From positions 53,023 through 117,022 of the forward strand of contig NZ_KQ948040.1 in assembly GCF_001513965.1 (NCBI RefSeq): a DNA stretch of 64,000 nucleotides. Direction: 5' to 3'. Position 1 is the first letter of the stretch; every line of letters begins with the position of its first letter. Both the position numbers and the translations under genes were made by a program. Positions 26,714 through 35,872 of this stretch are shown in pieces. The notes beneath the pieces were generated by a model. The model worked only from the letters and a program-made list of their open reading frames with translations. It was not told the origin of the DNA and made no database searches. This DNA comes from Streptomyces cellostaticus (GTDB lineage Bacteria > Actinomycetota > Actinomycetes > Streptomycetales > Streptomycetaceae).

Positions 26714-27928
26714 TCAGGCCGCCGCTGCCTTGAAGTTCCTGCCCGACAGCATCCGCCGTGCCTTGCGCAGGGCCCGGCGGAAGAAGGAGTTGGCGGCGGC
26801 CTCCCGGTAACCGGGAAAGACCCGGGCCTCGCGGGCCTCGGCGAGGTAGATGTCGTCGGGGATGCGGGCCGTCTTGGACCGGAAGTGCGGGTAGACGAGG
26901 TAGACGCGGGTGCCGCGTCTCTCCAGGATGGCGGCGGCCTGCTTCTTCGCCTTGACGAACTTCACGACGTCCAGCAGCAGGTCGGCCCGCTGCAGGGCCA
27001 CCAGGTGCAGCCGGAGCCGTTCGTGGACCTTCAGGCCACGGGCCACCCCGGGCGTCCAGTGGGCGTCCATCAGCGGCTTGGCCAGCTCGAACTTGTGCCG
27101 GCGGACCTCTTCGCTGTCCGTGAGGAACTTGGGCCCGAACTGCGGCAGCAGGGTGATCAGGAAGGGCCGGATCATGAGGAGGTCACGCTTGGGGCCGGCC
27201 GGCACCATGTCCGCGATCAGCTTCATCAGGGCGCGCGCGGAGTCGAAGCGGAGCGTGTAGCTGCCGGTCTTCGTGACGTGCTTGCCGTCGTCCCGGCCGA
27301 CCAGGTAGTAGCAGGGGTAGTCGGCGACCACGGAGACGCCGTCGGCCCGCAGATAGGCCTCCAGCGTGAACAGCGCGTCCTCGCCGGTGAACAGGGACTC
27401 GTCGAACCGCATGCCGTGCTTCGCCAGCAGCGCGCGGCGGAACAGCTTCTGGGCGCTGAGGGTGAACTTGATGTTGGAGGAGAAGACGTCGGTACGGTCG
27501 AGCGTCTTGCCCCACATCGACTTCGGCGCGGTGCGGTTGACGCCCTCGACCTTGCCGAGCACCACGTCGGTGCCGTTCTTGTCGCCCATGGCGACCATGC
27601 GCTCGAGGGCCTCGGGCCCGAGCCGGTCGTCGGCGTCGAGGAAGAAGACGTAGCGCCCGGCCGCCTTGCCCAGGCCGACGTTGCGCGGGCCGCTGGGGCC
27701 GCCGGAGTTCTCCTGGCGGATGACGGTGACCTGCATGGGGGCGCGGGCCGCGAACTCCTCCAGGTACTCGCCGCTGCCGTCCGTCGAGCCGTCGTCGACC
27801 GCGATGACCTCGAGCCGTGCCGGGTCGATGGTCTGTGCCTCGACGGATGCCAGGCACTCGACCAGGTACGGCATCGCTTCGTACGCCCCGATGATCACGC
27901 TCACATCAGGCTGCGTCACGACGGTCAC
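26714..27928 (-). CDS. Glycosyltransferase family 2 protein
   Basis: This 404-residue cytoplasmic GT-A enzyme has 'VSVIIGAYEAMPYLVECL', VDDGSTDGS, RNVGLGKAAGRY and the metal-binding FLDADDRL. The 'FTGEDALFTLEAYL' part is typical of the acceptor site. The C-terminal 150 residues resemble the helical extension of teichoic-acid glycosyltransferases. In its cluster it may add a sugar to the alditol-phosphate chain or to the linkage unit. The 301 bp upstream (27929-28229) hold its promoter region and the terminator of the next gene. Confidence 0.9.
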   Translation of the reverse strand: MTVVTQPDVSVIIGAYEAMPYLVECLASVEAQTIDPARLEVIAVDDGSTDGSGEYLEEFAARAPMQVTVIRQENSGGPSGPRNVGLGKAAGRYVFFLDADDRLGPEALERMVAMGDKNGTDVVLGKVEGVNRTAPKSMWGKTLDRTDVFSSNIKFTLSAQKLFRRALLAKHGMRFDESLFTGEDALFTLEAYLRADGVSVVADYPCYYLVGRDDGKHVTKTGSYTLRFDSARALMKLIADMVPAGPKRDLLMIRPFLITLLPQFGPKFLTDSEEVRRHKFELAKPLMDAHWTPGVARGLKVHERLRLHLVALQRADLLLDVVKFVKAKKQAAAILERRGTRVYLVYPHFRSKTARIPDDIYLAEAREARVFPGYREAAANSFFRRALRKARRMLSGRNFKAAAA

Positions 27929-28176
27929 GTTTCCCCCTTGTCAACGAACATTTACCCCGTATCGCCTCAATCGCAATTTGTTAGACGGACATGCCATGGA
28001 AGCGGTTGCCCCACAGAGGGTGATGAGTGGGATACGTCACATGACTGCGCGGCGGAGCTGGGCCGCGGGGGATGACAACGGACAATACGCACGGCTGGTA
28101 AGAGGTTCTCACTCTCGGCCGGCGGCACGGGTAAGAGAGCTCGGTAAGGAACCTGAAAGAGGGAACGGGACCAAAA

Positions 28177-28212
28177 GGGCCGGCCCCCGGGATCGCTCCC
28201 GGGGGCCGGCCC
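28177..28212 (-). terminator. Terminator of the TagF-like gene
   Basis: A perfect 15-bp stem (GGGCCGGCCCCCGGG, 28177-28191 with 28198-28212) and 6-nt loop are followed on the minus strand by TTTT (28173-28176). It sits 18 nt after the stop codon. Confidence 0.9.
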
Positions 28213-28229
28213 TGTCACGGCAGGATCGG

Positions 28230-30341
28230 TCAGCCCGCGCTCACGCCGTCCGTTTCACCGGCGGACGCCCCGCGCTGGCCCGGCACCGCGTTGGTCAGCT
28301 CGGCGGGGTCGGCGCCCACCGCGCCCAGCCGGGACTCCTGGCCGACGTTGCGGGCCTCGGCCTTGAGGGCGAGGTCGGCCACGGCGGTGTTGAACTGGTC
28401 GATGGACTTCGGCTCGTCCGGGCCCAGCAGATAGCGCTTGAGCTCCCCCCGCTCCTGGGCCAGCGGGTCGGTGGACGGGTCGCCTACGGCGTCCAGCAGG
28501 CCGCCCAGCTCGGCCGCGCTGTTGGACAGGATCACCGCGGCGCGCACCGCCGTGTTCTGCCGCTTGAACTCCTCCACGCCGAGTTCGGCGGAGTCGGTGA
28601 CCGCGTACGGCTTGCCGCTCGCGATGAAGTCGGAGACCACGGAGGAGATGTCGGAGACCATCGCGTCGGAGACGTTGAAGCAGTCGTACAGGCGCGGCTG
28701 GGCGCCCTTGATGACCCGGTGCTCGTACGCCGGGAAGGAGCGCCAGTAGGCGTCGTTCCACTCGGCGCGCAGCCGGGCGATCTCCTCGTGCTTGTGGACG
28801 TCGACCATTCCCTCGCGGGTGGCCTCGGCCTCGTCGCCCCGGTCGCCGCCGGTGCCGGTCAGCTCGGCGATCCGGGCCTCGATCCGGGCCAGGTCCGCCG
28901 TCGCCTTGGCCTGGGCGGCCGTGTCGGCGGTGAAGCGCGGGTCGCCGGCGCGCTCGGCGGCGGCCTTCTCCACCAGGGCGGTGATGCGCCGGTGCGCGGC
29001 ACCGGCCTCCTTGCTGACGGTGCCGGTGAAGGGGTGCGGCTTGTACAGGACGCGGACCGGCGGGTCGGCCTGCACCAGCTTGTTCACGATGTTCTCGCCG
29101 GCGAGCACGATCGAGGTGTTGCCGGGGTTGCCGTCCCAGCCCTCCCAGGTGGGGGCGTAGAGAACCGTCGGGATACGGCCGTCCGGCACACCCTGCCAGC
29201 TCTGGATGGGCGCGAGCTGCGGGCGGCCGACCTCGACGATGTCGTCGTCACGGACGCCGACGTCGGCGATGGCGTAGCGGTCGCGGCCCGCGCGGCCGGC
29301 GGTCCACACCTCGTCGTACACCTTGCTGTACGGGTTGACGCTGGCCAGCTTGTCGCTGTCGCCGTGGCCGATGAAGACGTGCTTCATGGTGGGCACGCGC
29401 AGCAGGTGGATGTTCTTGCCGACGTTCGCCGCATAGAGGGCGACCCGCACGTTCGACAGGTCCATGTTCATCAGGTGCACCCCTCCGGGCACGCAGACGA
29501 CGGGGACCGTGGTGGGCGCGAGGTTGTTCAGGATCGCGCGCTCGCGCAGGATGATCAGCGGCCGGGTGTCCAGCTGCTCCATCGTCTCCAGCCACATGTT
29601 GACCTGGTACGCGGAGTCCCTGGAGCCGGAGAAGTACAGGACCGTCTCGGGCTTGTAGACGCCCAGCCAGTCGTCGACGGAGGCGAGGACGACGTCGGCC
29701 TTCGGCGGGACCTTCTTGCCGCGCACGTACGGCAGCAGCACCGCCACGTACAGGCAGCCGAGGCCCACAGTGAGCCCGATCCCCACGAAGCCCACGACGT
29801 CCGGGTCCACGACGGCGGAGACCAGGATGCCGATGACGGCGAACAGGTCGAGGTGGAGCATCTTCTCCGCGGAGCGGTGCAGCAGGCGGCGCGGCGGGGC
29901 GTCCGGGATGCGGATGCGCGACTTCAGGTCGATGTTGCGGGTGGCGACCGGCATCCGGCGGCGGTTGCGGATGAGGGTGACCAGCGCGCCGTGCGGGGCC
30001 TGGAGACCGTAGAAGGCGATGAAGCAGGCGATCGCGCCATAGAAGATCAGGTCGTCCGCGTGGGACATGCGGGCCAGCAGCAGGATCAGCAGCAGCTGCC
30101 GGATCAGGAAGCGGATCGAGACTCCGGCCCGGACCTTGCTGAGGCGGTTGATCAGGTAGCTGCTCTTGCGGTGCAGATAGTGGTCCGCCAGGTACGTCAC
30201 GGCGGCCGCGGCCGCGAAGGCGGGAGCGCTCGGGACGAGCGCGGCCAGCATGAGCGCCGGGAAGCCCAGGATCATGAGGGCCGCCGCGGCCAGCTCGGCC
30301 GCGCTGCCCACCCGGGCGACGCGAATAGCGGTGGATATCAC
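28230..30341 (-). CDS. TagF-like CDP-alditol phosphotransferase (wall teichoic acid polymerase family)
   Basis: This is a 703-residue protein. Residues 1-240 contain about five hydrophobic helices with basic loops; residues about 250-640 are a CDP-glycerol glycerophosphotransferase domain (FSGSRDSAYQVNMWLE, HVFIGHGDSDKLAS, VLYAPTWEGWDG, VLYKPHPFTG, 'NVSDAMVSDISSVVSDFIAS'). The His in GHGDSD and in PHPF match the family's active-site histidines. It probably polymerises glycerol- or ribitol-phosphate using the CDP-alditol made by the next gene. A helical insert near 470-520 is unusually long. Confidence 0.85.
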   Translation of the reverse strand: MISTAIRVARVGSAAELAAAALMILGFPALMLAALVPSAPAFAAAAAVTYLADHYLHRKSSYLINRLSKVRAGVSIRFLIRQLLLILLLARMSHADDLIFYGAIACFIAFYGLQAPHGALVTLIRNRRRMPVATRNIDLKSRIRIPDAPPRRLLHRSAEKMLHLDLFAVIGILVSAVVDPDVVGFVGIGLTVGLGCLYVAVLLPYVRGKKVPPKADVVLASVDDWLGVYKPETVLYFSGSRDSAYQVNMWLETMEQLDTRPLIILRERAILNNLAPTTVPVVCVPGGVHLMNMDLSNVRVALYAANVGKNIHLLRVPTMKHVFIGHGDSDKLASVNPYSKVYDEVWTAGRAGRDRYAIADVGVRDDDIVEVGRPQLAPIQSWQGVPDGRIPTVLYAPTWEGWDGNPGNTSIVLAGENIVNKLVQADPPVRVLYKPHPFTGTVSKEAGAAHRRITALVEKAAAERAGDPRFTADTAAQAKATADLARIEARIAELTGTGGDRGDEAEATREGMVDVHKHEEIARLRAEWNDAYWRSFPAYEHRVIKGAQPRLYDCFNVSDAMVSDISSVVSDFIASGKPYAVTDSAELGVEEFKRQNTAVRAAVILSNSAAELGGLLDAVGDPSTDPLAQERGELKRYLLGPDEPKSIDQFNTAVADLALKAEARNVGQESRLGAVGADPAELTNAVPGQRGASAGETDGVSAG

Positions 30342-30407
30342 GGATAACCTTTTACTGACAAAAAGGCCGGAATTCAGACCTTGCGGGCGATCGGGGGATT
30401 TTACGGA

Positions 30408-30456
30408 TTCAGGCCCCTGTGAATGCTCCGCAAACGCGCAGCCACAGAGGCCTGAA
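30408..30456 (-). terminator. Terminator of the bifunctional CDP-alditol gene
   Basis: There are 14-bp arms (30408-30421 and 30443-30456; TTCAGGCC core) with one non-identity that is G-U in minus-strand RNA, followed by TCCGTAAAAT. It lies 25 nt past the stop at 30481. Confidence 0.7.
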
Positions 30457-30480
30457 TGACAGTTACCTATTTGCGGTTAA

Positions 30481-31980
30481 TTATGCCACGCCGTCCTGGC
30501 GGTCCAGAACCGTGGCCAGTGCCTGCTCGAACCCGGAGGCCTTGCCCGCGGGCGCCGTCGGGTCCTGCTGGCGGACGTCGATCACATGGCCGGTCAGCTC
30601 CGACAGCAGCACGTCGAGCGAGGTCCCGGCCACGGCCTCGGAGGAGAGCAGCGAGCCCGCCGGCTCCTGGCCGAAGGCCTTGGTGCGCATCGGGGTGGCG
30701 GTGCGCTCGGGGTTGATGCAGTTGACGCGGATGCCCTCGGCGGCCCACTCGTCGGACAGGGCCTGGGTGAGGTTCACCATGGCGGCCTTGGTGGAGGAGT
30801 AGAGGCTGTACTCGGCGCGGCCGCGGGTGTAGCTGCTGGAGGTGTAGAGCAGCAACTGCCCCTTGGTCTCGGCCAGGTATTTGTACGACGAACGGGCGAT
30901 CTGCACCGGGGCCAGGTAGTTGACCTTCAGCGCCTCCTCGATGGTGGCGTTGTCGGTCTCGGCGAGGCGGCCGATGCGCAGCACGCCCGCGGTGTTGACG
31001 ACGTAGTCGATCCGGCCGGTCTCCGCGTACGCCTTGGACAGCGCGTCGTCGACCTCCTCCGGGTTCTCCACGTGGGTGCCGGTGGTGGAGCGGCCGAGCG
31101 CGTAGACGTGCGCGCCGTAGGACCCGGCGAGTTCGGCGATGTCCTTGCCGATGCCGTACGAACCGCCGAAGATCACGATCGTCTTGCCGGTGAGCAGCTC
31201 GCGGTAGGCCTCCTCGCCGTTCTGCTCGGGCGCGGCGGTGGAGGCGAGCTGGAAGAGCTTGTCGGCGATGAAGACGTCGACCGGCTGCGTCACCTTCATG
31301 TTGTACTCGTCGCCCGCGACCACGTGGATCGGCACGTCGGGCAGGTACTTGAGGACCACCGAGCAGTCGTCCGTGGCCTGGAAGTTGGGGTCGCCGGCGG
31401 CGACCTCGTAGGCGCGGCGGATCGTGGACAGCTTGAAGGCCTGCGGGGTCTGGCCGCGGCGCAGCCGGGAGCGGTCCGGGATCTCGGTGATGAACTCGCC
31501 GTCCTCGCCGTGGGTGCGCGTCACGATGATGGTGTCGGCGGACGGGATCGCGACGTCGACGGCCTGGTAGCGCTCCAGAGCGGTGACGCAGTCGTCGATG
31601 ACGCGCTGCGAGAGCAGGGGGCGTACGGCGTCGTGGAAGAGGACGTTGCGGTCCTCGCCCTCGGCCAGGCCCTCGCCGAGGGCCGAGATGGCGCGCTCGG
31701 TGGTCTCGTTCCGGGTCGAGCCGCCCTCGATGATCTTCTTGACCTTCTGGAACCCGGCCTTGGCGACGATCTTCTCGATGTCCGGCACATAGCCCGGCGC
31801 CATCAGGACGATGATGTCGTCGATCGAATCGGCGTTCTCGAAGGTGGTCAGTGTGTGCTCGATGACTGCCTTGCCGGCGATCTTCAGCAACTGCTTGGGG
31901 ATCGACAGACCCACCCGCTGACCGGTGCCACCGGCCAGGATCACTGCGGTGGTTCGGGGCTTGGCTATGTGCTGGGACAC
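30481..31980 (-). CDS. Bifunctional cytidylyltransferase / SDR reductase (CDP-ribitol synthase type)
   Basis: GTG 31980 (VSQHIAKPRTTAVILAGGTG) has an AGGTAGG ribosome site and gives 499 residues. Residues 1-240 are an IspD/TarI-like cytidylyltransferase (AVILAGGTGQRVG, PKQLLKIAG, FHDAVRPL). Residues 255-499 are a short-chain dehydrogenase (FGGSYGIGKDIAE, catalytic YSSTK). This fusion matches the Bcs1/Acs1 enzymes of Haemophilus, which reduce ribulose 5-phosphate to ribitol 5-phosphate and activate it to CDP-ribitol. An IspD role in isoprenoid synthesis is less likely given the SDR half and the TagF-like neighbour. Confidence 0.85.
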   Translation of the reverse strand: MSQHIAKPRTTAVILAGGTGQRVGLSIPKQLLKIAGKAVIEHTLTTFENADSIDDIIVLMAPGYVPDIEKIVAKAGFQKVKKIIEGGSTRNETTERAISALGEGLAEGEDRNVLFHDAVRPLLSQRVIDDCVTALERYQAVDVAIPSADTIIVTRTHGEDGEFITEIPDRSRLRRGQTPQAFKLSTIRRAYEVAAGDPNFQATDDCSVVLKYLPDVPIHVVAGDEYNMKVTQPVDVFIADKLFQLASTAAPEQNGEEAYRELLTGKTIVIFGGSYGIGKDIAELAGSYGAHVYALGRSTTGTHVENPEEVDDALSKAYAETGRIDYVVNTAGVLRIGRLAETDNATIEEALKVNYLAPVQIARSSYKYLAETKGQLLLYTSSSYTRGRAEYSLYSSTKAAMVNLTQALSDEWAAEGIRVNCINPERTATPMRTKAFGQEPAGSLLSSEAVAGTSLDVLLSELTGHVIDVRQQDPTAPAGKASGFEQALATVLDRQDGVA

Positions 31981-32166
31981 AGGCTGACCTACCTTGGGGC
32001 GACAGGGAACCGGGAAATGGTCCCACTTCGGGTAACCGCAGTGCAAGGTGAGTGACGTCCCATGCATATGTGCACGCAACCTGTCATTCACCTAGCACTC
32101 CTGGTGATTGGGCGCGGCCGCCGTGAACGCCCATGAAATTGCTGTGAGTAAGTCCACAGGTGCCGT

Positions 32167-33330
32167 TCAGCGCCGCCCGAGCCGCTTCAGACAGCGGTGG
32201 CCGAGCACCCGGACGAGTTCCTTCGACGACGTCTGGTGCACACTGCGCGCAGGCGCCTGGCCAAGGGGTGTGGAGGCGGCCGCGGCGAGCGCGCCGTACA
32301 GCGCCCGGGCCGCCGTTTCCGGGGTGATCCGGGGCTCGGACGTGGTCTGTCCCGGCCGCTCGGGCAGCGCGGACAGCAGGGCCGGGGCGCCGATGACGCG
32401 GACGCCGAGCGCACCGATCCGTTCGGCCGCCCGGGCCCCGATCGCCGGGGCGGCCTCGACCGCCCAGCGGGGCGTGGAGATCTTCACGTCCCCGGATGTG
32501 GGGCTGCACGCGTTCTTCATATGCGGCACGGCACCGTTACGGACGAGCCGGGAATACAGCTCGTCGGGCAGTCCATTGCCGCGGAATTCCACATTAAGAT
32601 TCCGCAGCATTTCGGTCTCGGCCAGAGTAAGGGACCGATTTGCGGTGTCCGGAACCGGCCGCAGCAGATTCTCCGGCAGCCCGAGCAGTGACTCGAACGT
32701 GCGCATCAGTCCGTTTCGGTCACTGTCGTCGACCACGACGACAGTGACCCGCTCGGGCCCGGCGGCCCGGGCCCAGCGCTCGATCAGCCGGTCGTGCCGG
32801 TGGCGCTGCCAGAAACTGGGGTTCGGCTTCTCGTACGGCGGTGTGCGGAGCATGTGCTCCAGCCAGTCCTCGTAGCCCATGCGCAGCCCGTTCTGCACGT
32901 ACTGCTGCCACTGCGAGGGCATGATCCTCGCCAGCGGGCGCAGCGTGACCAGGACGTGCACACGGTCGCCGCCGAGCTGCCGCACGATCCGGGCGATCGT
33001 CCCGTCGTCGGGGGCGTCGGCAAAGAACTCGCTGCTGATCACCGAGGCCAGCTTCCCGGTGGCCCGGACCCGGTCCAGCAGCCGGGTCCAGTGCCGGTCC
33101 GTGGGCGCGGTGTCGCCCATCATCGCGGGCCGGGCGCAGGCGGCGAGGACGGCTTCCATGGGGTGCCTGCTGTGCGCCGGGAACGCGACGCCGTACTGCG
33201 GCAGCGTGTCCTTCGCGGCGAACAGCGCGCCCTGGATGGCGGTGGTCCCCGTTTTGTGCGGGCCGATGTGCAGCAGGCGGGTGCCGGCGGGCAGGGGCGC
33301 GGGGGTCGCTCTCGTACAGTCCGTCTCCAT
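32167..33330 (-). CDS. Sulfotransferase-like P-loop protein
   Basis: This protein of about 387 residues starts at ATG 33330. The N-terminal LLHIGPHKTGTTAIQGAL is a PAPS-binding 5'-phosphosulfate loop of sulfotransferases. It is followed by 'SSEFFADAPDD' and 'VLVTLRPLARIMPSQWQQYVQNG', similar to the 3'-phosphate-binding Arg/Ser region. Its place at the end of the wall-polymer cluster suggests a carbohydrate or polyol acceptor. This is inferred from one motif and context. Confidence 0.75.
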   Translation of the reverse strand: METDCTRATPAPLPAGTRLLHIGPHKTGTTAIQGALFAAKDTLPQYGVAFPAHSRHPMEAVLAACARPAMMGDTAPTDRHWTRLLDRVRATGKLASVISSEFFADAPDDGTIARIVRQLGGDRVHVLVTLRPLARIMPSQWQQYVQNGLRMGYEDWLEHMLRTPPYEKPNPSFWQRHRHDRLIERWARAAGPERVTVVVVDDSDRNGLMRTFESLLGLPENLLRPVPDTANRSLTLAETEMLRNLNVEFRGNGLPDELYSRLVRNGAVPHMKNACSPTSGDVKISTPRWAVEAAPAIGARAAERIGALGVRVIGAPALLSALPERPGQTTSEPRITPETAARALYGALAAAASTPLGQAPARSVHQTSSKELVRVLGHRCLKRLGRR

Positions 33331-33374
33331 GGTCAACGAACGGTAAGAGCGTTGCCTTGGGCGGAGCTGAGAGA

Positions 33375-33402
33375 AGCCTGGGACGCAGATGAGTCCCAGG
33401 CT
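33375..33402 (-). terminator. Terminator of phoD
   Basis: Perfect 10-bp arms AGCCTGGGAC (33375-33384) and GTCCCAGGCT (33393-33402) with an 8-nt loop lie 15 nt after the phoD stop. Confidence 0.75.
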
Positions 33403-33417
33403 CCCGTCACACAGGGT

Positions 33418-34968
33418 TCAGACGACCTGGACGCCCGGCTCGTCCGACTCCACCCGCAGGCGTGCCAGCGTGCTCGCCGTGGCCTGCGGCTTGACCACCG
33501 TGTCGACGATCCGGACCTGGGCGTCGATGCCGTCGCGGTCGATGTCGAAGAGGTGGTAGCCGCGGTGGGCGTCGATCACCTTCCAGTGCGGGTTGTCCGC
33601 CTTCAGAGGGTCCCACTGGGCGTGGAAGGCGGCCTGGTCCTGGTCGCCGTTGCTGGAGATGGAGGTGCCGACGAACTCCGCGCCGACGACGTCGGAGTCC
33701 GGGTCGGCGAAGTCCTCCTTGAGGTCGCTGATCATCGTCAGGTGCCGGTCGCCGCTGAGCACGACCGGGTTGCGGATACCGGCGAACTCCTCCAGCAGGG
33801 CGTTGCGTTCGGCCTGGTAGCCGTCCCAGGCGTCGTAGTACCAGAGCTTTCCCTCGCCGAGCAGCAGGTCGGTCTCGGCCATCATGATCTGCGAGGCGAT
33901 CAGGTTCCAGCGGGCCGGCGAGTCGTGGAGACCGTCCAGCAGCCACTGCTTCTGCTGGGCGCCGAGCATGGTCATCGACGGCGACTCGGCGCCGTCCTGG
34001 GTGGTCGCCTGGTCGGTGCGGAACTGCCGGGTGTCCAGCACGTTGAGCCGGGCCAGCCGGCCGAACTCCAGCCGGCGGTACATCTGGATGTGCGGGCCGT
34101 TCGGGATCGCGGTGGCGCGGACCGGCATGTGCTCGTAGTACGCCTGGAAGGCCGCGGTCAGCCGGGCCACGAACGCGTCGTGCGACTGCTTGTCGGGGTC
34201 CTGCGGGATCTCGCCGGCCCAGTCGTTGTCGACCTCGTGGTCGTCGAAGGTGACCACCCAGGGGGTGTTCGCGTGCATCGCGGCGAGGTCCGGGTCGGTG
34301 CGGTACTGGGCGTAGCGGTTGCGGTACTGGACGAGGGTGTACGGCTCGTCGCTGCCCTCGTGCCGGCGTACGGCGGCGGCGGAGGGCTTGGACTCGTAGA
34401 TGTAGTCGCCGACGAAGAGCACGAAGTCGGGGTCCTGGGCGAGCATGTCAGCGTATGGCGTGAAATAGCCGTGCTGCCAGTTCTGGCAGGAGGCGAGCGC
34501 GACGCGCAGCGAGCCGCCCTTGCGGTGAGGGTGGGGAGCGGTGCGGGTGCGGCCGGTGGGCGAGAGCTGGCCGCCCGCCCGGAAGCGGTACCAGTACGGG
34601 CGGTCCGGGCGCAGCCCCCGTACATCCACATGAACGCTGTGCCCGTACTCGGGCCGGGCCTCGGTGGTGCCTCTGCGCACGGTCTTTCTGAACCGCTCGT
34701 CCTCGGCGATCTCCCAGTCCACGGAGAACACCGCGTCCGGCATGCCACCGCCGCCCAGCGGGTCGGGAGCGAGCCGGGTCCACAGCACGATGCCGTCGGG
34801 CAGCGGGTCGCCGGACGCGATGCCGAGGGTGAACACGCCGTCGGGCAGCGGGGTTTCGGCGGCACGGGCGGTGGCCGGCAGCCAGAGCTGGGCGGAGGCC
34901 GCGGCGCCGAGGACGGCGGCACCGGCGGTCAGAAAGCGGCGTCGGTCGGGGGTCAGTGCTGCGGTCAT
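33418..34968 (-). CDS. phoD: PhoD family alkaline phosphatase, Tat-exported
   Basis: This 516-residue phosphodiesterase/phosphatase starts at ATG 34968 with a GGGAG site. The Tat signal is DRRRFLTAGAAVLGAAA with cleavage near ATARAAE. Metal-binding motifs are ALASCQNW, VGDYIYES, VVTFDDHEVDNDWAG and VLSGDRH. PhoD enzymes can degrade teichoic acids, which fits a position beside a wall-polymer cluster. In Streptomyces phoD is under PhoP control; I did not find a convincing PHO box by eye. Confidence 0.95.
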   Translation of the reverse strand: MTAALTPDRRRFLTAGAAVLGAAASAQLWLPATARAAETPLPDGVFTLGIASGDPLPDGIVLWTRLAPDPLGGGGMPDAVFSVDWEIAEDERFRKTVRRGTTEARPEYGHSVHVDVRGLRPDRPYWYRFRAGGQLSPTGRTRTAPHPHRKGGSLRVALASCQNWQHGYFTPYADMLAQDPDFVLFVGDYIYESKPSAAAVRRHEGSDEPYTLVQYRNRYAQYRTDPDLAAMHANTPWVVTFDDHEVDNDWAGEIPQDPDKQSHDAFVARLTAAFQAYYEHMPVRATAIPNGPHIQMYRRLEFGRLARLNVLDTRQFRTDQATTQDGAESPSMTMLGAQQKQWLLDGLHDSPARWNLIASQIMMAETDLLLGEGKLWYYDAWDGYQAERNALLEEFAGIRNPVVLSGDRHLTMISDLKEDFADPDSDVVGAEFVGTSISSNGDQDQAAFHAQWDPLKADNPHWKVIDAHRGYHLFDIDRDGIDAQVRIVDTVVKPQATASTLARLRVESDEPGVQVV

Positions 34969-35094
34969 TCGCTAACTCCCTTGCCACGGGGGCCTCTTGG
35001 ACTTCTCTCGCGGACCTACGGAAGCTCCCACGGCCGGCCGGTCCGTCCGCTGAACGGGAGCACTCGCGTGCATGACAAATAGCCAGACAACAGA

Positions 35095-35151
35095 AGACCC
35101 GTTGCGGCACCGGAACCACAGCAAAAGACGTGATCTTGCCACAACGGGTCT
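35095..35151 (-). terminator. Hairpin upstream of phoD, probably ending the FG-GAP relic transcript
   Basis: There are 15-bp arms (AGACCCGTTG core, 35095-35109 and 35137-35151) with a 27-nt loop. The single non-identity is a G-U pair on the minus strand, and TCTTCTGTTGTCT follows. It lies 37 nt after the relic's stop and 127 nt before phoD. Confidence 0.55.
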
Positions 35152-35187
35152 AACCAAGTGTCAGGGAATGTTTACCGTAACGGGTGT

Positions 35188-35772
35188 TCAGTAGGAGAAT
35201 CCCGAACCAATCCGGCCATTCGCCGCGGGAGTGCAGAGCACGAGGGCGCCGAAGGGGTCGCCCTTCTCCGCGGTGCCGGGCACGCCGGGCGTGTCCTGGC
35301 CGATCACCCGGGCGCCGGTCCCGGTCCGCCCCGAAGCCCCCGCGGTGCAGGACGACGACCGTGCCCGGGCTGCTCCTGGTGCCCAGGTCCTCGCCCGGCG
35401 CCCGGCGAGGACGTCCGGGCAGCCGTCACCATCGACGTCGGCGACCCGCACATCGGTACCGAAAACGTCGCCGCGCTCCGCGGTGCCGGGCACGCCCGGG
35501 CTGTCCTGGTCGAGGAAGGCGGCCTTCACCCCGTCGGGGCCGTCCGGGGCACCCGGGATCCGGGCGATCCGCCCCCGGGCGAGGCTCTCGCCGCTCCGGA
35601 GTCCGGCGGCGTCGATGCCGCACACCAGCATTGGTCCGTCGCGCCGTCCCCGTTCACCCAGAGGACCTCCGCGCAGCCGGAGTTCATGCCGCGTGCCTGA
35701 CCGGCGCCCGGGTGGCGGCGTTCGCCGCCGGGACCGGCACGGCGCCGGCGGGCCGAGCGTGCGCTTCTTCAC
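35188..35772 (-). pseudogene. FG-GAP/VCBS repeat protein relic
   Basis: Fragments of FG-GAP repeats are visible: VRVADVDGDGCPDVLAG (calcium-binding DxDGDGxxD) and, twice, 'SPGVPGTAERGDVFG' / 'TPGVPGTAEKGDPFG'. Between them the correct frame shifts: 'AGEDLGTRSSPGTVVVLHRG' lies one frame off the surrounding sequence, so two opposite frameshifts interrupt the repeat. There is no signal peptide and only about two repeats of a normally seven-bladed propeller. Reads as a decayed surface-protein gene. Confidence 0.55.
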
Positions 35773-35872
35773 CCCGGCCGGGCGGCGCTTGAGGGCAAGG
35801 CCCGTTCAGGGCTGAAGCGGGTGCCGTCTGGGGGCGGCGGCCCCCAGACGGCACCCCCAGACCACCCGAGCC

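Noticed and set aside
30481..31980. IspD of the non-mevalonate isoprenoid pathway
   Set aside because: The SDR fusion and the TagF-like neighbour point to CDP-ribitol synthesis; IspD is normally a single-domain protein of about 230 residues.
34969..35200. PHO box upstream of phoD
   Set aside because: Only one GTTCA-like 11-mer (GTTCAGCGGAC) was seen, without a second good repeat.
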